This document shows positions 5,967 through 11,638 of a DNA stretch of 12,861 nucleotides, piece by piece. Under the pieces are notes generated by a model. The model was given only the letters and a program-made list of their open reading frames with translations. It did no database searches and had not been told where the DNA came from. Position numbers and translations under genes: made by a program. Within the stretch, counting starts at the first letter, position 1. The number at the start of each line of letters is the position of its first letter. This stretch comes from Candidatus Moraniibacteriota bacterium (GTDB taxonomy: Bacteria; Patescibacteriota; Minisyncoccia; Moranbacterales; GCA-2747515): NCBI GenBank assembly GCA_027039165.1, contig JALWEZ010000108.1, positions 1 to 12,861 on the forward strand, given 5' to 3'.

Positions 5967-7427
5967 ATGAATTTTTTACGTAGTTTGGGCAATTGGGCCT
6001 TATTTTTAACTTTAGCAATTTTAACTATAATTACTACTTACATAACTGGAGCTCATTTAGGCTATTTGAGTGATATAAAACAGTTAAATGCATTAGATGT
6101 TGCTATAGAATCCATTGGATTCTTAATAACAGTATTTTTAACCGTTTTTGCACTTAAAAGCGCGTGGAGAGCTGTCGGAACAAGTGGTAACGGTTTTGTG
6201 TTTGGTGTCATATATGCAAGTTTAATCTCTTTAGTTATAACACTAAGAATGAACTTGTTAATAAAAGAGAATGTTGAATATATCATAACATTCTTTGCTG
6301 CATCAGTGATATTGTTGTTGGTGATTGGATTAAAGTTCATACCTCTTAGAACACAGATATTGATGGTGTTTTTTGAGAAAGTGCTTAAAGAAGAGTTGAG
6401 TGAAGGTATAGCTTGGGTTATTCCAATGAGCAAAACGATTGATTTTACAACAACAACACAAAGTATTTCGTTGCAAATGAATGAAAACAGTAAAGAGATT
6501 CCGTCTTTTCCAAATGGTACCAAAGCTGGCGCTATTAACTTAGAGTTCTTATATCACATCAGAAAAGGTTTTCTCCATAAAATTATTGATTTAGGAGAAA
6601 ATTGGATGAAAGAAATTCAAATAGTGATGAAAGACTCATTGAGAAGTAGTATTCTTACTGTTTGTTATCTAGTAACTCCAGAAGAATTAAAAAAATTATC
6701 TATGAGCTCATACTCAATATATATCAACAACTCCATAAAAATAGTAAAAGTTGTAATGAGTTATGGAATAGTATTTCCTTCTACGAAGGAGTTTCCAATT
6801 CTACTAGAAGATGCGTTCTGGAAAGCTCGTGCAATAGCGACTTATGATAGACTTTTCTTTGAGAGCAAAGGGTATACCAAAAAAATAGTGGTTTCTCCCG
6901 ATGGAATCAGAGAATCTGTTACAGTAGATGTTACAGGAGCACAACCAACGCAGCTTCTAAGAGATGAACTAGCACTTATTTCTGAAGATGAAAAGATAAA
7001 AGACATTGTGGATAAAAACATAAAAGTCTTTACCATTTCACATCTCCAAAGAGATGCAATTGTCAGAAATGGCAAGTCTATCACTAATATGCCACAAAAC
7101 GGTATATTTCAAAAAGTGAGCAAAATGGCATTTGAGGCAGAATCTTTAAATATTACTTCAATTGATGTAAGAAAGGATATAGAAGATTCATACGCGCAGA
7201 TTGAGAAAGAAGAGGCTGAGCGTAAAGCTGAAAAACGCCATGTAGATACACACACTGCATTAGTTGATGAACTGATAGCTAGAGGAATCAAACCGCATGT
7301 TGCAACATACATGGCAGGTAAAATGCAGGGTATGGATCTAGATGACTTCAATATAAAGCATTTCAGTGGAGACACTGATTTAGGGGCATTAGGTGCTCTA
7401 ATATCACAAGTATTTAAAAAGGATTAA
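5967..7427 (+). CDS. SPFH/Band 7-like membrane protein, paralogue 3
   Basis: A 486-residue protein. Its first 17 residues are identical to paralogue 2, then it diverges. Hydrophobic segments lie at about 10-28, 45-64, 78-97 and 104-121. The SPFH-like domain starts near KFIPLRTQILMVFFEK (123-138), with GIAWVIPM (147-154). The shared KEFPILLEDAFWKAR motif is present but less conserved. The tail has a charged helix (IEKEEAERKAEKRH) and the C-terminal RGIKPHVATYMAGKMQGM segment matching paralogue 2. It is likely co-translated with the next gene, which begins 3 bp after its TAA. The scaffold function is inferred from the SPFH family. Confidence 0.75.
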   Translation: MNFLRSLGNWALFLTLAILTIITTYITGAHLGYLSDIKQLNALDVAIESIGFLITVFLTVFALKSAWRAVGTSGNGFVFGVIYASLISLVITLRMNLLIKENVEYIITFFAASVILLLVIGLKFIPLRTQILMVFFEKVLKEELSEGIAWVIPMSKTIDFTTTTQSISLQMNENSKEIPSFPNGTKAGAINLEFLYHIRKGFLHKIIDLGENWMKEIQIVMKDSLRSSILTVCYLVTPEELKKLSMSSYSIYINNSIKIVKVVMSYGIVFPSTKEFPILLEDAFWKARAIATYDRLFFESKGYTKKIVVSPDGIRESVTVDVTGAQPTQLLRDELALISEDEKIKDIVDKNIKVFTISHLQRDAIVRNGKSITNMPQNGIFQKVSKMAFEAESLNITSIDVRKDIEDSYAQIEKEEAERKAEKRHVDTHTALVDELIARGIKPHVATYMAGKMQGMDLDDFNIKHFSGDTDLGALGALISQVFKKD

Positions 7428-7430
7428 AAA

Positions 7431-8357
7431 ATGACAACAGTACTAGTATCAATATTATTAACAGCATTACTACTGACAACAATTAAATTCGGGAAAACGT
7501 TTAGTGAAAAACTATCGAACCCGTTAAAAATTAAAGTCAAAGATAATGATGATATTAAATATGGTGATGAGACTATAGTCAAAGATGACTCTAAAGATGA
7601 TGATAAATCTAAGGACGATTCATCTAATAAAGATGATGATACTAAAGATGATTCATCTTCTAAGTCTAAGGTTAAAGAGGCATTGAGTGAGGCCAAAGGA
7701 GCGGTAGCACAAACCGCAAAAGAGGCCAAAGAAGCTACTAAAACAGCAAAAAATATAATATCTCAAATTTTTGCTGTACTAAGTAGCATGTTTTGGTGGG
7801 GCTTGCTTATTACCATACTCTATTTGATATTAGAGTTTGGTATCAGTATATACCAAGGTGCTTCAGAGTTTGCATCATCATCAACTCCTACTTCTACACC
7901 TATTCCTCTAAATAGAATAGTGGATGGGGATTATGTGCCAGACAAAACTGATGGTACATACCTGTTCACTATAAAACACAACAAGAGTTACAGAATCAAA
8001 GTAAGTGGATGTGATTTAGAATTTTTAAGTGATGGTCAGGAATACAACGAAAAGCCATTTAAATACAGAATTTGTAGTAGTGGTTCAATACCTAGACTAA
8101 ATTACAAAAAATTCAGCTTTCCAAATAGAGGCACTTTTGGTAAGGATGCTATTAGTCCACATCAACATTATGGAATGGCTATAATAGTAATCAAAAAAAA
8201 TAGAAAGTTATTAAAAAAAATTACTATAGGTAGTAATCTATATGTAATAGATGCCACTATATTTCCTCCTAAAAGTAAGGTCTATTTATATGTAAATTTT
8301 GATGCTCACGAAACCGTTATAAGCGGTGAGTGGCATGTAACAGTTGATGAGATCTAA
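7431..8357 (+). CDS. Membrane-anchored protein with acidic low-complexity tract and C-terminal beta-rich (possibly lectin-like) domain
   Basis: A 308-residue protein with no firmly recognised family. Residues 1-19 are hydrophobic (membrane anchor or signal). Residues about 37-80 are a low-complexity tract of Asp, Ser and Lys with repeated KDDS units. Residues 83-107 form an Ala/Lys/Glu amphipathic helix, and 112-138 a clear membrane helix with FWWG. After a Ser/Thr/Pro-rich linker (148-158), residues 160-308 look beta-rich with two cysteines (194 and 215). The end (ITIGSNLYVIDA, KVYLYVNFDAHE, SGEWHVTV) resembles the last strands of PA-IL/LecA-type jelly rolls (IG-F, LYL-ND, G-F-V); this is a weak pattern match, not an assignment. 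AAAGGA 7 nt before the ATG fixes the start. It shares the transcript of SPFH paralogue 3, so the two probably act together at the membrane. Confidence 0.8.
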   Translation: MTTVLVSILLTALLLTTIKFGKTFSEKLSNPLKIKVKDNDDIKYGDETIVKDDSKDDDKSKDDSSNKDDDTKDDSSSKSKVKEALSEAKGAVAQTAKEAKEATKTAKNIISQIFAVLSSMFWWGLLITILYLILEFGISIYQGASEFASSSTPTSTPIPLNRIVDGDYVPDKTDGTYLFTIKHNKSYRIKVSGCDLEFLSDGQEYNEKPFKYRICSSGSIPRLNYKKFSFPNRGTFGKDAISPHQHYGMAIIVIKKNRKLLKKITIGSNLYVIDATIFPPKSKVYLYVNFDAHETVISGEWHVTVDEI

Positions 8358-8378
8358 TCTTGTCAACTCAAACACAAA

Positions 8379-8426
8379 GCAGAATCAATATCATTTGATT
8401 CTGCTGTTTTATTTTGTTTATGTTTT
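8379..8426 (+). terminator. Hairpin terminator after the SPFH3 operon, between convergent genes
   Basis: GCAGAATCAA (8379-8388) pairs perfectly with TTGATTCTGC (8395-8404) around TATCAT, with a T-rich tail on the plus strand. The pilin-like gene converges from the other side, and the hairpin may also stop its transcript, though the minus-strand T tract (CTTTGTGTTT) is weak. Confidence 0.85.
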
Positions 8427-8434
8427 TTGCGCTT

Positions 8435-9169
8435 CTAGGACACCTTTACTATCACCTGTGCTAGTACCTTGATGATAACTAGCGAAAGCATAGCTACCAC
8501 TATACCAATCATGGCAAATTTTACAGTGTTTTTGCCCATTTCTGAGCGCTTCTCATCTCCTGCTGACGTGATATATATCACACCCCCCACTATTATCATA
8601 AGCACGCTAAGTCCTCCGATAAAACTCATAAGTAACTTGAGGAAATTTAGCACTATCTCAGAGAGAGTAAGAGCAGCTTGAGCCTTGGTGGGTACTTTGT
8701 CTTTTTCGACCCTGAGCACGCTGTAGATTTCTTTGAGAAATGAGGGAGCCGCAAAGGCAAGTGAGCCCCCGATAATGGCTGCCCATATAGCAGTCTTTGC
8801 CATGCTAGTGCGCTTCTCGTCTCCTGCTGAAGTGATGTAGATTATCCCTCCTATCACTATAAACACAATCGCCAGCACACCTATCATCATCTGTACAGTA
8901 GTTAGTATATTTGTAAGCAAAGCCTCTACACTATTGAATTCAAGAGGATTTACGAAATCTACATCATCTTTACTTCCATGCGGTCCACCTCCACCTCCGC
9001 CAGCACCAGCGCCTCCACCTGCTCCACCCGCACCTCCTGCTCCTGCACCGCCAGCACCAGCGCCACCTTGCGCAAAAACACTTTGAGGAGAGATAATTAA
9101 TAGACAAAAAGCGATTATAAGAGTAGCTAGCAGTGAAGTTTTTGTGTAATTTTTGAGTTTGTTTTTCAT
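8435..9169 (-). CDS. Two-domain pilin-like (VirB2/TrbC-type) membrane protein with Gly/Ala-rich linker
   Basis: A 244-residue protein. A signal peptide (1-33, cleavage likely after SVFA) is followed by a Gly/Ala-rich stretch (34-62). Two copies of the two-helix domain follow. In the first, a helix at about 90-112 leads to YITSAGDEKR (111-120) and a helix at about 125-148. In the second, a helix at about 174-200 leads to ITSAGDEKR (200-208) and a helix at about 214-240. Each single-domain neighbour carries one such unit, so this is an internal fusion or duplication. The layout fits the small pilin-like T4SS proteins seen in CPR genomes; they are exported and sit in the membrane. The exact role is unknown. 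It is the last gene of a closely spaced group (18 bp after the preceding stop) with no clear ribosome site. A recent broken copy of its 3' end lies at 3667-3896. Confidence 0.75.
   Translation of the reverse strand: MKNKLKNYTKTSLLATLIIAFCLLIISPQSVFAQGGAGAGGAGAGGAGGAGGGAGAGGGGGGPHGSKDDVDFVNPLEFNSVEALLTNILTTVQMMIGVLAIVFIVIGGIIYITSAGDEKRTSMAKTAIWAAIIGGSLAFAAPSFLKEIYSVLRVEKDKVPTKAQAALTLSEIVLNFLKLLMSFIGGLSVLMIIVGGVIYITSAGDEKRSEMGKNTVKFAMIGIVVAMLSLVIIKVLAQVIVKVS
8984..9070 (-). repeat. GC-rich Gly/Ala-coding low-complexity tract
   Basis: Minus-strand GGN/GCN codons encode residues 34-62 of the two-domain pilin-like protein. The tract is strongly GC-rich within an otherwise AT-rich window and consists of short repeated units (GGTGCTGGC-like), so its length probably varies by slippage in steps of three bases. 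Confidence 0.85.
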
Positions 9170-9187
9170 ATATAATTTTTATAGTAA

Positions 9188-9607
9188 TTAAATAACTCCT
9201 AGCGCTTTGGACAAGACATATACTATCACATATGCAAGTAGCGCTATTACTAACCCATAAATAGCATAAGTAAGCAAATTCTTGGCTGTGTCAACCTTTC
9301 TATCATCTCCAGCAGAAGTCATATACATAAGTCCTCCAACTATTATCATAAGTACAGCTAGAGATCCTAGAAATTGCAATATAAATCGCACAATCTTCAA
9401 AACCACAGCAGTAACTGAAGCGTCTTTGGATAATCCATGAGTTTTGTCTGGGTCTGGCAAACAAACTCCATCTGTCAATTTGTATCCTTCTGTTGACTCA
9501 CAATTAAACGTAGGAGGGATAGGATCAGCTAGTGCGTATTGACTCATCCCAAATACAACAAACAAACCCCAAACTATTAACCCAAGACGTAATGATTTAA
9601 AATTCAT
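9188..9607 (-). CDS. Pilin-like small membrane protein with two cysteines
   Basis: A 139-residue protein. A signal peptide (1-27, cleavage likely after YALA) leads to an exported segment with two cysteines (36 and 49, possible disulphide) and Pro/Asp-rich sequence. The two-helix unit follows: a helix at about 68-97, MTSAGDDRKVDTAKN (96-110) and a helix at about 112-133. The Cys pair sets it apart from the other array members. It lies 31 bp after the preceding gene and 18 bp before the next, so the three probably share one transcript. I see no Shine-Dalgarno sequence before the ATG, only A/T-rich DNA. Confidence 0.75.
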   Translation of the reverse strand: MNFKSLRLGLIVWGLFVVFGMSQYALADPIPPTFNCESTEGYKLTDGVCLPDPDKTHGLSKDASVTAVVLKIVRFILQFLGSLAVLMIIVGGLMYMTSAGDDRKVDTAKNLLTYAIYGLVIALLAYVIVYVLSKALGVI

Positions 9608-9638
9608 ATTTTTTTGATTAATTTTGATTTTAATGTAA

Positions 9639-10016
9639 TTATGACATGCCTGTAAGTGTAGATATAGTTCTCACAACTACCCAAGCAAGCAATACAATAA
9701 TCAAACCTACTATAGCATATACAAGCCAAGTCCTAGCAACACCCACTCTAGCTTCATCTCCTCCAGAAGTAATATATATAAATCCGTTTATTATAATTAT
9801 AACAACCGCCAAAGCAGCCAAGAAACTAAGTACAAATTTAACAACTTTATAAATAACACCATTAGCTGTTATCTCAGTTCCTTTTGCATTAAACTTTGTA
9901 GCGCCAAGTCCTTCTTCATATGTAGGAAAATCAGTTGCCCCTGCATACTCTACAAAGAAAAGGTTATTACCCAACAGTAAAGTAAAAATCAAAAAACTCC
10001 AACTAAAAAATTTCAT
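9639..10016 (-). CDS. Pilin-like small membrane protein
   Basis: A 125-residue protein with an N-terminal signal or anchor (about 1-28, with EYAGA before the mature part), a short exported segment, then a helix at about 56-82, ITSGGDEARVGVARTW (82-97) and a second helix at about 98-118. Its loop is intermediate between the ITSAGDE type downstream and the ILSGGDE type upstream in the array. It is the first gene of the presumed three-gene operon ending at 8435. No clear ribosome site precedes the ATG (10014-10016). Confidence 0.75.
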   Translation of the reverse strand: MKFFSWSFLIFTLLLGNNLFFVEYAGATDFPTYEEGLGATKFNAKGTEITANGVIYKVVKFVLSFLAALAVVIIIINGFIYITSGGDEARVGVARTWLVYAIVGLIIVLLAWVVVRTISTLTGMS

Positions 10017-10043
10017 ATTTATTTTGTAAGTTTATATACTTAC

Positions 10044-10072
10044 ATTATACACGACTCTTACCAAAAAAACAA
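10044..10072 (-). promoter_or_regulatory. Likely promoter of the three-gene pilin-like operon
   Basis: On the minus strand, TATAAT (10049-10044) lies 17 bp after TTGTTT (10072-10067). The -35 box falls inside the T tract of the upstream gene's terminator, so one stretch would end one transcript and start the next. The -35 is weak; the -10 is perfect. Confidence 0.45.
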
Positions 10073-10100
10073 AAAACTTTGGGATATTCTCAAAGTTTTT
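10063..10100 (-). terminator. Hairpin terminator after the gene at 10119-10508
   Basis: On the minus strand, AAAAACTTTG (10100-10091), loop AGAATATCC, CAAAGTTTTT (10081-10072), then a run of Ts to 10063. The loop is the exact reverse complement of the loop in the terminator of the next gene upstream. Confidence 0.8.
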
Positions 10101-10340
10101 GAAATTTGTCCACAAACTCTAACTACCAGTTTTTACTAATTGCGTCGCCAAATTTACAATCACCCAACCAAGTAGAGCAATTATTAGACCTATGATTGCG
10201 TAGAGTATCCAAGTCTTTGCAGTACTAACTCTCCCCTCATCTCCACCAGAAAGGATATACATCATACCAGCTATAATCAAAACCATCACAGCAAGTGCAG
10301 CTAGAATTCTAAGTAACCAACTTATGACTTTCACTATTAT
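10101..10340 (-). repeat. Near-identical 3' segment shared with 10612-10851
   Basis: At a constant offset of 511 bp, this segment matches 10612-10851 at all but about ten positions. It covers the sequence after the hairpin and the codons for both membrane helices and the SGGDEG loop. Upstream of 10340 the two genes diverge strongly. Confidence 0.9.
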
Positions 10341-10508
10341 ATCTTGTACAGTTGTATTACCACTTTTATTATATTCTGTCTTTTCTAATCCATCACTGTA
10401 TTCTTTATCTAAACTCTTAGCAGAAACAAGTGAAAAATTTACAAAAAAAGGAGTCACCAAAAACACAACCATCAAAAAACCAGCTGTAACATTTTTTATT
10501 ATATTCAT
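10119..10508 (-). CDS. Pilin-like small membrane protein (ILSGGDEGR type)
   Basis: From the ATG at 10506-10508 this is a 129-residue protein. A signal peptide (1-30, ending LVSA) precedes a charged exported segment (KSLDKEYSDGLEKTEYN). A helix at about 58-85, ILSGGDEGRVSTAKTW (85-100) and a helix at about 101-122 follow, with KTGS at the end. An in-frame GTG four codons upstream overlaps the AGGAGG site and cannot be the start. The chosen ATG lies 11 nt after AGGAGG, the same spacing as in the two upstream genes. A TATAAT box sits at 10555-10560 without a good -35. Its last 72 residues differ at only two positions from those of the next upstream gene, while its exported segment differs. Confidence 0.75.
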   Translation of the reverse strand: MNIIKNVTAGFLMVVFLVTPFFVNFSLVSAKSLDKEYSDGLEKTEYNKSGNTTVQDIIVKVISWLLRILAALAVMVLIIAGMMYILSGGDEGRVSTAKTWILYAIIGLIIALLGWVIVNLATQLVKTGS

Positions 10509-10574
10509 ATTTACATGCACCTCCTTTCTTTTTTATTTTACAATTTATATTTATATTATATCATGTCATACATC

Positions 10575-10611
10575 AAAACAAAAAAAACTTTGAGAATATC
10601 CCAAAGTTTTT
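10575..10611 (-). terminator. Hairpin terminator after the gene at 10630-11007
   Basis: On the minus strand, AAAAACTTTG (10611-10602), loop GGATATTCT, CAAAGTTTTT (10592-10583), then Ts and TGTTTTG. The stem is identical to that at 10072-10100, but the loop is inverted. Confidence 0.8.
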
Positions 10612-10629
10612 GAAATTTGTCCGCAAACT

Positions 10630-11007
10630 CTAACTACCAGTTTTTACTAATTGCGTCGCCAAATTTACAATCACCCAACCAAGTAGAGCAATTATTAGAC
10701 CTATGATTGCGTAGAGTATCCAAGTCTTTGCAGTACTAGCTTTACCTTCATCTCCACCAGAAAGGATATACATCATACCAGCTATAATCAAAACCATCAC
10801 AGCAAGTGCGGCTAGAATCCTAAGTAACCAACTTATGACTTTTATAACTATCAAACTCACTGTCTTATTTGAATCAGTATCATTATATTTTGAAGCAATC
10901 ACACCTTTATCATATTCATCATCCAAAGCGCTAGCACTTACGAAAACTGGAGCTACAAAAAACGCGAGTATTAGAGAGCTAGCTATGATATTTTTTATTA
11001 TATTCAC
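10630..11007 (-). CDS. Pilin-like small membrane protein, mosaic of its two neighbours
   Basis: From a GTG at 11005-11007 this is a 125-residue protein. The GTG aligns with the ATG of both neighbours (V/M-NIIKN) and lies 11 nt after AGGAGG, as theirs do. A GTG four codons earlier overlaps the AGGAGG and is rejected. The signal region (SSLILAFFVAPVF) is nearly that of the upstream gene. The membrane helices, the SGGDEGKASTAKTW loop and the KTGS end are those of the downstream gene. Only the short exported segment between (ALDDEYDKGVIASKYN...) is its own. This is the pattern expected from unequal crossing-over or gene conversion. A TATAAT box is at 11054-11059. Confidence 0.75.
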   Translation of the reverse strand: MNIIKNIIASSLILAFFVAPVFVSASALDDEYDKGVIASKYNDTDSNKTVSLIVIKVISWLLRILAALAVMVLIIAGMMYILSGGDEGKASTAKTWILYAIIGLIIALLGWVIVNLATQLVKTGS

Positions 11008-11058
11008 CTTTGCACACACCTCCTTTCTTTTTTATTTTATGATTTATATTTATATTAT
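10942..11058 (-). repeat. Near-identical 5' segment shared with 11458-11574
   Basis: Promoter -10 region, ribosome site and signal-peptide codons match 11458-11574 at an offset of 516 bp with few differences. The part around the ribosome site and TATAAT box (11017-11059) is also shared with the gene starting at 10508. Confidence 0.88.
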
Positions 11059-11071
11059 ACCACGCATCACA

Positions 11072-11111
11072 ACAAAAAAAACAAAAACTTTGAGATATTC
11101 TCAAAGTTTTT
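11072..11111 (-). terminator. Hairpin terminator after the gene at 11137-11523
   Basis: On the minus strand, a perfect 12-bp stem (11111-11100 with 11094-11083) around the loop AATAT, followed by G and a run of Ts. It is the best-paired of the three related hairpins in the array. Confidence 0.85.
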
Positions 11112-11136
11112 GAAATCTGCATCTTTAAATACAAAA

Positions 11137-11523
11137 CTACGGACCAGCACCAGCACCAGAAACAAGATTTGAAACTATGTTTATGATTACATAACCAAGT
11201 AGTGCAATTATAAGTCCGATAATCGCATATATTATCCAAGTCTTTGCAGTTTCTACTTTTCCTTCGTCTCCACCTGAAAGAATATACATGATACCAGCAA
11301 TAATCAAAACAAGCACTGCTAGAGCAGCCAAAATTCCAAGTAACCAGTTTATAACTTTTATAACAATTGTTGCAACAGTTTCGTTACCAGTCTCATTGTA
11401 CTTTGTATTATCTAATCCAGTTTGATAAGAATTCGGATCTACAGCTTGTGCATTTGCAAAAACTGGAGCTACAAAAAACGCGAGTATTAGAGAGCTAGCT
11501 GCAATGTTTTTTATTATATTCAT
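11137..11523 (-). CDS. Pilin-like small membrane protein (first of the array)
   Basis: From the ATG at 11521-11523 this is a 128-residue protein. A signal peptide (1-25, cleavage likely after FANA) is followed by an Asn/Thr-rich exported segment (QAVDPNSYQTGLDNTKYNE). A helix at about 54-82, ILSGGDEGKVETAKTW (81-96), a helix at about 97-117 and a Gly/Ala end, SGAGAGP, follow. AGGAGG lies 11 nt upstream of the ATG; a GTG at 11533-11535 overlaps that site and is not credible. The layout (signal, short exported loop, two helices with a conserved polar turn) fits VirB2/TrbC-like pilins. It is the array gene with the clearest promoter and may be the most strongly expressed. Confidence 0.78.
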   Translation of the reverse strand: MNIIKNIAASSLILAFFVAPVFANAQAVDPNSYQTGLDNTKYNETGNETVATIVIKVINWLLGILAALAVLVLIIAGIMYILSGGDEGKVETAKTWIIYAIIGLIIALLGYVIINIVSNLVSGAGAGP

Positions 11524-11569
11524 CTTAGCATACACCTCCTTTCTTTTTTATTTTACTATTTATATTTAT

Positions 11570-11598
11570 ATTATATACCTTTTTTTAAAAAAAGTCAA
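11570..11598 (-). promoter_or_regulatory. Strong promoter of the first pilin-like gene
   Basis: On the minus strand, TTGACT (11598-11593), a 17-bp spacer and a perfect TATAAT (11575-11570), about 47 nt before the start codon. Directly upstream lies an inverted repeat, ACATAT (11600-11605) with ATATGT (11611-11616), and GTCAAC occurs twice (11594-11599 and 11615-11620), a possible operator overlapping the -35. Confidence 0.8.
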
Positions 11599-11638
11599 CA
11601 CATATTTTTAATATGTCAACTAATTTTACACTAACTGC

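Larger units (their letters stand above)
5827..6017 (+). repeat. Promoter-leader-signal segment, copy B (matches 4031-4221)
   Basis: Second copy of the 191-bp segment, ungapped and about 97% identical to 4031-4221. The first 51 coding bases are the same in both copies. Confidence 0.95.

Noticed and set aside
8469..8681. Plus-strand 70-residue frame inside the two-domain pilin-like gene
   Set aside because: Shadow of the repeated helix codons on the other strand; similar shadows recur at 9646 and in the other pilin-like genes.
10979..11239. 86-residue minus-strand frame rich in Cys and Trp bridging two pilin-like genes
   Set aside because: Out-of-frame translation across a terminator and gene ends; composition is that of a shifted frame.
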